Position numbers and translations under genes: made by a program. The notes beneath the pieces are model-generated. The model ran no database searches. It saw only the letters and a program-made list of their open reading frames with translations, and was not told the origin of the DNA. Shown here one piece after another: positions 1-6,386 of a DNA stretch of 28,455 nucleotides. Source of the DNA: JBFXDI01 sp050181295 (GTDB lineage: Bacteria; Pseudomonadota; Alphaproteobacteria; Rhizobiales; Aestuariivirgaceae); contig JBFXDI010000044.1 in the NCBI GenBank assembly GCA_050181295.1, positions 1 through 28,455 on the forward strand, given 5' to 3'. Within the stretch, counting starts at the first letter, position 1. Every line of letters starts with the position of its first letter.

Positions 1-798
1 GTCGCCGACAAGGTGCGCGGCAAGCTCGGCGACGACGGCGCGCACAACCTTGCCTTCGTCCGCAAGGCCATCACCGCCGAACTCCACCGGCTGTCACCGG
101 AGAGCGAAGCCCACACGCTGCGCCTTGTCCTCATGCAGGCCGCGGCCGACGCCGACATCGTCCTCGATCTTCACACGGATTCGGAAGCCGAGCTCCATAT
201 CTATCTCGATCCCGAACAATGGCCGGGTGCGGCGGACCTCGCCGGCCTGCTCAAGGCTTCGGTCGTCATGTTCGCCCGAAATTCGGGCAACGACCCCTTC
301 GAGGAGACCGTTGCCCTGCCCTACCTGAAAGCCAAGGAAGGAAATCCGGGACGGCCGCTCGCGACACCGCTCACCGCCGTGGTCGAACTGCGCGGCGAAA
401 GCGATGTCTCGGACGACCTGGCGAGCCCCGACAGCGAGGCGCTCTTCCGCTTTCTGGTCCACCGCGGCGTCATTGGCGGGAAAGAGGGCGACATTCCGGT
501 CTTCACCGGCATAGCGGCGCCCTTCGAGGCGACCGAAATCGTGCGCTCCCCGGCGGCCGGCATCGTCGTCTACAAGCAGGAGCTCGGAGCGACGGTCGCG
601 AAAGGCGACCTCATCGCCGAGATCGTCGATCCTCTGGGTCAGGACGGCCGGAAGCGGGTGCAGGTCACCGCGGGCGCCGACGGCCGTTTCTTCACCCGTT
701 CGCAGACCAGGCTTGCCTGGCCCGGGGCGGCCATCGGGAAGATCCAGGCTTTCAAGCCACTGCCAGGCCGCGAGTCCGGCCGGCTTCTCTACGATTGA
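1..798 (+). CDS. AstE/AspA-family zinc deacylase (5' end outside window)
   Basis: The reading frame is open from base 1, so the true start lies upstream; a GTG at 13 is internal to the domain rather than a likely start. The family comprises zinc-dependent hydrolases that remove acyl groups from amino acids (succinylglutamate desuccinylase, aspartoacylase, and the DoeB deacetylase of ectoine breakdown). Seen here: a DLHT motif at about bases 169-180, matching the later zinc-ligand histidine region; a VELRGESDV segment at about 382-408 that should carry the catalytic glutamate; and a C-terminal beta-rich domain beginning VRSPAAGIVVYK that resembles a barrel-sandwich (lipoyl-like) fold. The first zinc motif (HGDE type) is expected in the missing N-terminus. 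The general layout reminds me of the DoeB branch, but no other ectoine gene is visible, so the substrate is unassigned. It converges with the small gene at 805. Confidence 0.85.
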   Translation, partial: VADKVRGKLGDDGAHNLAFVRKAITAELHRLSPESEAHTLRLVLMQAAADADIVLDLHTDSEAELHIYLDPEQWPGAADLAGLLKASVVMFARNSGNDPFEETVALPYLKAKEGNPGRPLATPLTAVVELRGESDVSDDLASPDSEALFRFLVHRGVIGGKEGDIPVFTGIAAPFEATEIVRSPAAGIVVYKQELGATVAKGDLIAEIVDPLGQDGRKRVQVTAGADGRFFTRSQTRLAWPGAAIGKIQAFKPLPGRESGRLLYD

Positions 799-804
799 GA
801 AGGC

Positions 805-975
805 TCAGACGTTCTTCAGAACGATCGCCTGCGCCACGATGCAGCGCTCGCCGTTGTAGGTGATGGCGGGCGAGCCGTGCAGCTCGTAGCCGTCCTCGAG
901 CGCCTTGGAGACGCGCTCGCAAAAGGCCCTGTCGTCAGGCCCCGTCAGCACGCGGTAGCGAAGCTTCTCGCTCAT
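805..975 (-). CDS. DUF1737 domain small protein
   Basis: A 56-residue protein with the pattern YRVLTGPDD, FCERVSKALEDGYELHGSP and AQAIV, which I recognise as the DUF1737 family of small soluble proteins with no established function. The start is chosen at the ATG ending at 975 because GGAGG lies six bases upstream of it. A second ATG two codons earlier sits almost on top of that ribosome site and is less likely. The open frame continues further upstream, but that part has no family resemblance. It lies 102 bases downstream of the DUF1989 gene on the same strand and may be read with it; a separate promoter was not identified. The function cannot be inferred from sequence. Confidence 0.75.
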   Translation of the reverse strand: MSEKLRYRVLTGPDDRAFCERVSKALEDGYELHGSPAITYNGERCIVAQAIVLKNV

Positions 976-1075
976 CACCATCCTCCATGTCCGGAGGTGG
1001 CGAGTTAGAAGCTCTCCGTCCGGAAAGCAATGCGACGCGTTGCAGAGCGCTATCCGATCCCGCTGAAAATCCCCT

Positions 1076-1765
1076 CTAACGTTCGAAGATCTTGATGCCG
1101 AGCGGGCGGCCCATCGAAGGGCAGGCGCTGACGGCCGCCAGCACATCCATGCCCGCCACCATGTCGATATAGTCGCCGGGCTTGCTGTGGCCGGTGATCA
1201 GCTTGAACGATGCCGAGAAGTAATCGTATTCCAGCGTCTGGAAGATGTTGAAGGGATCGGGGATGTCCTCGGGCGCGATCTTCCACGGCGCGACCGCCTT
1301 CTGGAGCACCTCGTAACAGCCGAAAGGCGGGACGCCGAGAGGACCCCCAACCTTCATCTTCCGCTCGCTGAAGCCCGTGTAGTCCTTGTCCTTGAAATTC
1401 CGGAAGACCCAGGCGCTGCACATCCCGTATTGCAGGTCGTGGACCGCGTAGGTGTCCTCGACGATCGTGAACATCACGTTGTTGTCGCGGGAATAGAGGT
1501 GGTGTCCCGTCGTGATCATCAGGCGGCCCTGGTTGGCCTTGGTGCGCGCCTGGGAGAACCGCTCGTCGAAACTCGCGGCATTGAAGCAGACGAAATCGCA
1601 GATCGCCGCGCCCTCGATGTCGACGATGCGCATCCGCTGGCCGCGCTTCACCATCCAGGCGCCGCCTTCGCGCGCCGGCACCACCTCGTCCACAAGCAGC
1701 TTTCCGACAGACGGCGCGCCGCCGGCGCCCGAAGCGTCCGCCGCCGGTGCGATCCGGTGGTCCAT
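1076..1765 (-). CDS. DUF1989 (urea carboxylase-associated) family protein
   Basis: A 229-residue protein. The ATG at 1765 is preceded by a strong GGGAGG six bases upstream, so the longer open frame beginning at 1840 is not used. Recognisable family features are the beta-rich start (VKRGQRMRIVDIEGAAICDF), the central TTGHHLYSRDNNVMFTIVED block, and the closing segment with CPSMGRPLGIKI. DUF1989 proteins are often encoded beside urea amidolyase or urea carboxylase genes and other nitrogen-compound catabolism genes; their biochemical role is not firmly established. No urea carboxylase is in this window. The divergent neighbour is a PreA-like dehydrogenase, so a role in breakdown of a nitrogenous compound such as a pyrimidine is possible but is inference only. 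The shared upstream region carries an 18-bp palindrome (1842-1859). Confidence 0.8.
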   Translation of the reverse strand: MDHRIAPAADASGAGGAPSVGKLLVDEVVPAREGGAWMVKRGQRMRIVDIEGAAICDFVCFNAASFDERFSQARTKANQGRLMITTGHHLYSRDNNVMFTIVEDTYAVHDLQYGMCSAWVFRNFKDKDYTGFSERKMKVGGPLGVPPFGCYEVLQKAVAPWKIAPEDIPDPFNIFQTLEYDYFSASFKLITGHSKPGDYIDMVAGMDVLAAVSACPSMGRPLGIKIFER

Positions 1766-1841
1766 GGCTTGCCTCCCTGATCTTCGCCGCACGGCCCTCC
1801 GCAGCGTAGCGCTTGACAAGTCCGCGGCGGGAGTCGCCAAT

Positions 1842-1859
1842 TAGGGAGTATACCCCCTA
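1842..1859. promoter_or_regulatory. Palindromic operator candidate between DUF1989 and preA-like genes
   Basis: An 18-bp imperfect palindrome, TAGGG-A-GTATAC-C-CCCTA, with only the one symmetric pair (1847/1854) mismatched. A GTATAC core flanked by symmetric arms resembles many operators of GntR-family regulators. It lies about 25 bp upstream of the preA-like start codon, directly before its ribosome site, and 77 bp upstream of the divergent DUF1989 gene. No GntR gene is in the window, so the regulator is unknown. Confidence 0.5.
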
Positions 1860-1883
1860 TTGGACGAGGGAGCAAGGCGACCC

Positions 1884-3224
1884 ATGGCCAACACCGAAGT
1901 CCGCTTCTGCGGAATTCCGTTCAAGAACCCCGTGCTGGTCGCTTCGCTGGAGACCACCAACAGTCCCGATCTGATGCGCCAGTGCATCGACGGCGGCGCG
2001 GCCGGGGTCATCGTGAAAACGCTCACCGACATCGAGGACATGGCGCGCCTCACCGAGAACTCGAAGTACTGCATCATGAACGACCGCGGCGAGATCATCC
2101 GCGGCAAGATCCCGCGCGATTTCGTCTTCTACAGCCGCTCTGGCTATTCCAGCACCCACTACAAGGAATGGACCCGCGACCTGATCGAAACGCAAGCCTA
2201 TGCGGCCGAGCGCGGGGCGCATGTGATCGGGAGCGCAGGCGCGAAAGACATCGCCGGCTGGAAGGATATCTGCCGCACGATCGAGGACTGCGGATTGCCC
2301 ATGGTGGAACTCAATTTCGGCTGTCCCCACCCCGCGATGATGCCCGGCGTGCACGGCGGCTCGATGATCGGCCAGGACACCGACGTCGCCTACGAGGTCA
2401 CCCGAGCGGTCTGCGAGACGGTGCGCATTCCCGTCATGGTCAAGCTCACGCCCGACCAATCACGCCCGGTCGAGATCGCGCGCGCCGTGCGCGAAGCGGG
2501 CGCCGCCGCCGTCACGGCTACCAACCGGCACACGGGATTCGCCGTCGACATCGAGACCGGGCAGCCGCGGATCGGCGGACCCGCCGGCATAGGCGGCACC
2601 TGGGTCAAGCCGTTGTCGCTCAGATGGGTGCATCGTATCCATACTGAGATCGGCATGCCCATTTCCGGCTCGAACGGCATCTTCGACCATCGCGACGTGG
2701 TCGAGTTCCTCATGACGGGGGCCGGCATCGTGCAGGTCGGCTCGGTGCTCATGCTGAAGGGCCTGCGATGGCTGCCGAAGATCATCGAGGGTCTTGAGAA
2801 GTTCATGGACAGCCACGGCTATCTGACCATCGATTCGATGATCGGGATCGCCTCGCGGCAGGCCGCCAGGGATTATTCGGCCCAGTTCAGCAAGAGCCGG
2901 GTGCATGTCGCGATCGATGCCGACACATGCCGCAATCCGACCTGCACCGTCTGCATCCAGGACTGCTTCTACGAGGCCCTGTCGCAACATCCGGAAGGCC
3001 GGATCGAGGTGCATGCCGAGAACTGCATCGGCTGCGAGTTGTGCCTCGATGTCTGTCCGTTCGACTCGATCAGCATGCGGCGGACGTCTCCGGAGCAATT
3101 CGATGCCGGTTACTTCGACATCCCCGAGCAGGTCTACGAAAGCGGCAAGTTCACAACCGCCCGCAACAATCCCTCAACGATCCGTCGAAGCAATCCGAGG
3201 CTCGCCTTCGAACCCGCGGAGTGA
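1884..3224 (+). CDS. preA: PreA-like dihydropyrimidine dehydrogenase subunit (flavin/Fe-S)
   Basis: A 446-residue protein made of a dihydroorotate-dehydrogenase-type FMN barrel (residues about 1-320) and a C-terminal two-cluster ferredoxin domain. In the PreAT enzyme this subunit reduces uracil or thymine, with PreT supplying electrons from NADH. Seen here: NFGCPHP at 144-150, GQD at 163-165, and cysteines 349, 354, 357, 361 and 381, 384, 387, 391. The second cysteine motif is standard (CX2CX2CX3CP), but the first has a CX4C opening instead of CX2C. The residue before GQD, which is the catalytic cysteine in mammalian DPD, is isoleucine here. Start at ATG 1884 (MANTEV) with a GGGAG upstream. 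No preT is adjacent. The family is clear but the substrate is not, so the symbol is provisional. Confidence 0.75.
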   Translation: MANTEVRFCGIPFKNPVLVASLETTNSPDLMRQCIDGGAAGVIVKTLTDIEDMARLTENSKYCIMNDRGEIIRGKIPRDFVFYSRSGYSSTHYKEWTRDLIETQAYAAERGAHVIGSAGAKDIAGWKDICRTIEDCGLPMVELNFGCPHPAMMPGVHGGSMIGQDTDVAYEVTRAVCETVRIPVMVKLTPDQSRPVEIARAVREAGAAAVTATNRHTGFAVDIETGQPRIGGPAGIGGTWVKPLSLRWVHRIHTEIGMPISGSNGIFDHRDVVEFLMTGAGIVQVGSVLMLKGLRWLPKIIEGLEKFMDSHGYLTIDSMIGIASRQAARDYSAQFSKSRVHVAIDADTCRNPTCTVCIQDCFYEALSQHPEGRIEVHAENCIGCELCLDVCPFDSISMRRTSPEQFDAGYFDIPEQVYESGKFTTARNNPSTIRRSNPRLAFEPAE

Positions 3225-3233
3225 CGTGGCGCA

Positions 3234-3770
3234 TCAGGGGTCGCGGCGCTGCCTCGGCTTGGCGGGGCGATCCGCAGGCAGCGTGAGCGGTGCCCGGCTC
3301 GCGGCGTTCTCGCCGTTGATGATCTTCTGCATCATGCGCGTGAACAGGCGGCGCTCGGCCGGATCGAGCGGCGCCAGGAACCGCTGCTGGGCTCGTGCCA
3401 TCGAGCCTTGCATCTCCCGGACAAGCCGGGCGCCGAGCGCCGTGATCCTCACGGTGTTGGCGCGCCGGTCCTGCGCGGATCGCGTGCGCTCGACAATCCC
3501 CCGGCGCTCAAGCCGCCGCATCACATCAGCGCCGCTCGTGCGGTCGATGCCGACCTCGCTCGAAAGGGAAACCTGATCCAGGGGGCCTCGCTCCTGGAGC
3601 ACCGTCAGGAGGCCGTACTGGACCGGGGTGAGGTCGAAGGCGCGGCACTCGTCGGCGAAGATGCCGACATGGATCTGGTGCAGGCGGCGGACCAGGTAGC
3701 CCGGACGCGACCAGAGATCCGGATAATCCGTCTCCACCGCGGCGTCGGATTCCGGCACATCAGTGTCCAC
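3234..3770 (-). CDS. MarR-family transcriptional regulator
   Basis: A 178-residue winged-helix regulator. The central region (residues about 45-115) shows the MarR pattern: LTPVQYGLLTVLQ, then a recognition-helix segment (SSEVGIDRTSGADVMRRLERRG), then the wing (QDRRANTVRIT). MarR proteins bind DNA as dimers and commonly respond to small phenolic or other ligands. The start is taken as GTG at 3770. A GGGAGG lies about 20 bases upstream, farther than usual, so a different start such as the GTG four codons further in is possible. It is the last gene of the pepA-SH3-holC-marR run, 30 bases behind holC, and it ends 9 bases from the convergent preA-like gene. Its target is not evident. Confidence 0.9.
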   Translation of the reverse strand: MDTDVPESDAAVETDYPDLWSRPGYLVRRLHQIHVGIFADECRAFDLTPVQYGLLTVLQERGPLDQVSLSSEVGIDRTSGADVMRRLERRGIVERTRSAQDRRANTVRITALGARLVREMQGSMARAQQRFLAPLDPAERRLFTRMMQKIINGENAASRAPLTLPADRPAKPRQRRDP

Positions 3771-3800
3771 GTGGTCGGGCGAGGCCTGTTCCTCCCTGCA

Positions 3801-4250
3801 CTATGCCCGGTTCACCCAGCGGCCGGCTTCGTCCTGCTGCCAATAGGTGGCTGCATGGCCCTCGGCCTTGATCGCCTTCCAGCGCTCGCGCGCCTCTTCG
3901 ACCGCCGCTTCGTCACGGCCGTCGAAGAGATAGACGGCGCGCTCCAGTCCTTCGAGGTTCTCCGGAGGCGCACCGTCGACGAAGAAGCGCACGGTCGCGG
4001 CGTTCGGCGCGTCGGAGCCCGCCGTCAGCCACACCGGCTGCAGCTCGCCGTCGCCGTCGGCAGCCGACCCGTGCGGCAGGAAGGATTCCTCGCGATAGCT
4101 CCAGAGCGTCGAGGAAAGTGCTTCGACCCGCTCCGCGCTCGCCGCCTGCACCACGGCGCGCCATCCGCGTTCGATCGTCTTCTCGAGCAGCCGCGGCAGC
4201 ACGGCCTCCAGGGTCTGGCGTTCGAGATGGTAGAAGAGAACTTCCGTCAC
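3801..4250 (-). CDS. holC: DNA polymerase III subunit chi
   Basis: A 149-residue protein recognised as HolC, the chi subunit that links the clamp loader to single-strand binding protein. Seen: the N-terminal FYHLERQTLEAVLPRLLEK segment, the WSYREESFLPHG segment typical of the family, a central VRFFVDGAPP strand, and the closing YWQQDEAGRWV motif. The start codon is GTG at 4250, 15 bases after the stop of the upstream SH3 protein, with only a weak ribosome site, so translation may be coupled. pepA followed by holC is a common alphaproteobacterial order; here a small secreted-protein gene separates them. Confidence 0.92.
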   Translation of the reverse strand: MTEVLFYHLERQTLEAVLPRLLEKTIERGWRAVVQAASAERVEALSSTLWSYREESFLPHGSAADGDGELQPVWLTAGSDAPNAATVRFFVDGAPPENLEGLERAVYLFDGRDEAAVEEARERWKAIKAEGHAATYWQQDEAGRWVNRA

Positions 4251-4265
4251 GGTCGGCCGCTCAAT

Positions 4266-4655
4266 TCATTCAGGCCTTGCATCGGTGCGCGTGTCTGCGA
4301 GGTAGCGCGCATAAACCCATCCCCGCTCGCCATTGTAGTCGGTCAGGCACCATTTGAAGGCATAACCTGAAACGGCCTGGCATTCCGACACACGCACGTC
4401 GCGCGCATCCGCGGCTATGCGGGTGACGATCCCGAACTGGGTGCCGGGGCCGGAGCGTACATTCAGCATGTCCGGCGCCCTGTGGTCGATCACGCGATAG
4501 ATCCGCTCCCCGCTCGAACCCGTCGCAGGAGCATCGGAACTCCCCGAGCCGCCCGAGGACTGGGCGTCCGCGTCGAGCGGTATAAAAGCAAGCAGCACCA
4601 CGAGACACCACGCGGCCGGCGGCCGTCCGGACGGCCGGCTCCACGATTTTCGCAT
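4266..4655 (-). CDS. Small secreted SH3-domain protein
   Basis: A 129-residue protein. Residues 1-31 look like a signal peptide: positive start MRKSW, hydrophobic CLVVLLAFIPL, then ADA before QSSGG. A Ser/Gly-rich linker (about 32-50) leads to a bacterial SH3 domain (about 52-122) with MLNVRSGPGTQFGIVTRI and a closing GERGWVYARYL. Such domains usually bind cell-wall peptides or proteins in the periplasm. Two cysteines (in SECQ and KWCL) could form a disulfide. The start is supported by GGAGGG five bases before the ATG at 4655. That ribosome site overlaps the stop of pepA, with only 10 bases between the two genes, so they are almost certainly co-transcribed. The specific partner is unknown. 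Confidence 0.85.
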   Translation of the reverse strand: MRKSWSRPSGRPPAAWCLVVLLAFIPLDADAQSSGGSGSSDAPATGSSGERIYRVIDHRAPDMLNVRSGPGTQFGIVTRIAADARDVRVSECQAVSGYAFKWCLTDYNGERGWVYARYLADTRTDARPE

Positions 4656-4665
4656 AGGAACCCTC

Positions 4666-6153
4666 CTACTTCTCGTAGTGGTCCTCGACCAGTCTGTTCA
4701 GGAGCCGCACGCCCCAACCCGAGCCCCAGGACTGGTTGATCGCGTTCTTGACCGAGTCCATGGCCGTGCCGGCGATGTCGAGGTGCGCCCAGGGTAGGTC
4801 GTTGACAAAGCGCTGCACGAACTGCGCCGCGGTGATGGCGCCGGCGTTGCGCCCGCCGGTGTTCTTCACATCGGCGATGTCGGAGTCGATGATCTTGTCG
4901 TATTCCGGGGCGAGCGGCATGCGCCACACCTTTTCGCCTGTGGCCTTGCCGGCCGCGAAAAGCCGCTCGGCAAGCTCGTCGTTGTTGGAGAAGAGGCCCG
5001 CATGCTCCTTGCCGAGCGCCACGATGATGGCGCCGGTCAGCGTCGCGAGGCTCACCATGAAGCGCGGCTTGAACTGCTTCTGCGTGTACCAGAGCGCGTC
5101 CGCCAGGACGAGGCGGCCTTCGGCGTCGGTGTTGAGGATCGATATGGTCTGGCCGGACATGGACGTCACGACGTCGCCCGGCCGCTGCGCGTTGCCGTCC
5201 GGCATGTTCTCGACAAGGCCGATCACGCCGACCACATTCGCCCGGGCCTTGCGGGTGGCGAGCGCCGCCATGAGGCCCGTCACGGCGGCCGCTCCGCCCA
5301 TGTCGCCCTTCATGTCTTCCATGCCCTGAGCCGGCTTGATCGAGATGCCGCCCGTGTCGAAGGTCACGCCCTTGCCGACAAAGGCCACCGGCTGGCCGCC
5401 CTTGGGGCCGCCGTTCCAGCGCATGACGACCAGCCGCGCCGGGCGGGCGGAGCCCTGCGCCACGCCCAGAAGCGCCCGCATGCCGAGCTTCTGCATCTGC
5501 TTCGGCTCGAGCACGGTGACGTCCACCCCTGACTTCTGGAGCTCGCGGGCGCGGCGGGCGAACTCCTCCGGATAAAGCACGTTGGCCGGCTCGTTCACGA
5601 GGTCGCGCGCCAGGTGGACCGCATCGGCGATGCCGTCCAGGGCCCGGAAGGCCTTGCGCGCCTCGCCCGCCTGCTCCGTCAGGATCGTCGCCGTCGCGAG
5701 GCGGGGAGCGTCATCCTTCTTCTTCGACTTGTATTTGTCGAAGGAATAGGTGCGGAGCCGCATTCCGGATGCAATCCGGGCGGCTGCCTCACCTGCGCTG
5801 GAAGCCGCCTTTCCGGGCAATTCCACCGCCACGGCCGCCTCGCCCGCCTTCGCCGCTTGCAGCGCTCCGGCAATTCCTCCGCCGACAAGCTCCAGATCCA
5901 GCGCCCCGAGTTTCGCAACGTTTCCAACGCCGTAGAGGAAAATCCGCAACCTTTCATTGCTGTCCGGCGCCGCCACGTCCAGGCATTGATCCCTTTTGCC
6001 GTCGAAGCGGGCGATCTTCATGGCCCGCTTCAGCCGGCCACCGCAGTCGCGATCGGCCGCTTCCCCCAGCGGTCCCAACGCCCCGCTTTCTCCGACCAGC
6101 AGCACGAGGGATCCGACCGTGGGAAGTGACGGAGCGGCAAATTTGGTCTTCAT
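4666..6153 (-). CDS. pepA: Leucyl aminopeptidase (M17)
   Basis: A 495-residue cytosolic metallo-aminopeptidase that removes N-terminal residues from peptides using two metal ions. The C-terminal catalytic domain carries the standard motifs: VGKGVTFDTGG (metal ligands near K261 and D266), MKGDMGGA (D284) and NTDAEGRLVLADAL (D343, E345, R347). The N-terminal third is the variable domain of the family. Two ATGs are available, at 6159 and 6153. AGGA is seven bases before the second but only about one base before the first, so 6153 is preferred. In E. coli PepA also binds DNA in Xer recombination; nothing here tests that. It heads the operon with the SH3 protein, holC and marR, and is divergent from lptD across about 230 bp. 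Confidence 0.95.
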   Translation of the reverse strand: MKTKFAAPSLPTVGSLVLLVGESGALGPLGEAADRDCGGRLKRAMKIARFDGKRDQCLDVAAPDSNERLRIFLYGVGNVAKLGALDLELVGGGIAGALQAAKAGEAAVAVELPGKAASSAGEAAARIASGMRLRTYSFDKYKSKKKDDAPRLATATILTEQAGEARKAFRALDGIADAVHLARDLVNEPANVLYPEEFARRARELQKSGVDVTVLEPKQMQKLGMRALLGVAQGSARPARLVVMRWNGGPKGGQPVAFVGKGVTFDTGGISIKPAQGMEDMKGDMGGAAAVTGLMAALATRKARANVVGVIGLVENMPDGNAQRPGDVVTSMSGQTISILNTDAEGRLVLADALWYTQKQFKPRFMVSLATLTGAIIVALGKEHAGLFSNNDELAERLFAAGKATGEKVWRMPLAPEYDKIIDSDIADVKNTGGRNAGAITAAQFVQRFVNDLPWAHLDIAGTAMDSVKNAINQSWGSGWGVRLLNRLVEDHYEK

Positions 6154-6386
6154 GGGCATGTCCTGTCGAGGGGGGCGGGGCGATGTTGCGGAGACGCGTC
6201 AGCTTTAGAGTATTTTTGCCTTGGTTGAAATCGCAACTCTCCCGGAAAAGTGGCCGCTAGGACAGGTGTGGAGAGCACCTTCGACCGGCACCATTCCCCT
6301 TCACCTGCCAAGAGCGAAGGGTTAAAAGAGGCGGCAAGTTTCGTTGGCCGGGAGCGACTCAATCCTCCAGCCAAGCGAAGGGGAGC
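6154..6386. other. pepA-lptD divergent intergenic region
   Basis: A 233-bp gene-free stretch between the two divergent start codons. It must hold promoters for both operons, but I see no hexamer pair good enough to assign. In related genomes lptF and lptG lie here, ahead of lptD; no open frame of that kind exists in this gap. Confidence 0.6.

Noticed and set aside
1..798. Assignment of the first gene as doeB of ectoine breakdown
   Set aside because: The resemblance is general to the AstE/AspA family, the N-terminus is missing, and no other ectoine gene is present.
3234..3770. The MarR gene as regulator of the preA-like gene
   Set aside because: It converges with preA and belongs to the pepA operon; the palindrome near preA has a GntR-like rather than obviously MarR-like form. 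There is no positive evidence for the link.
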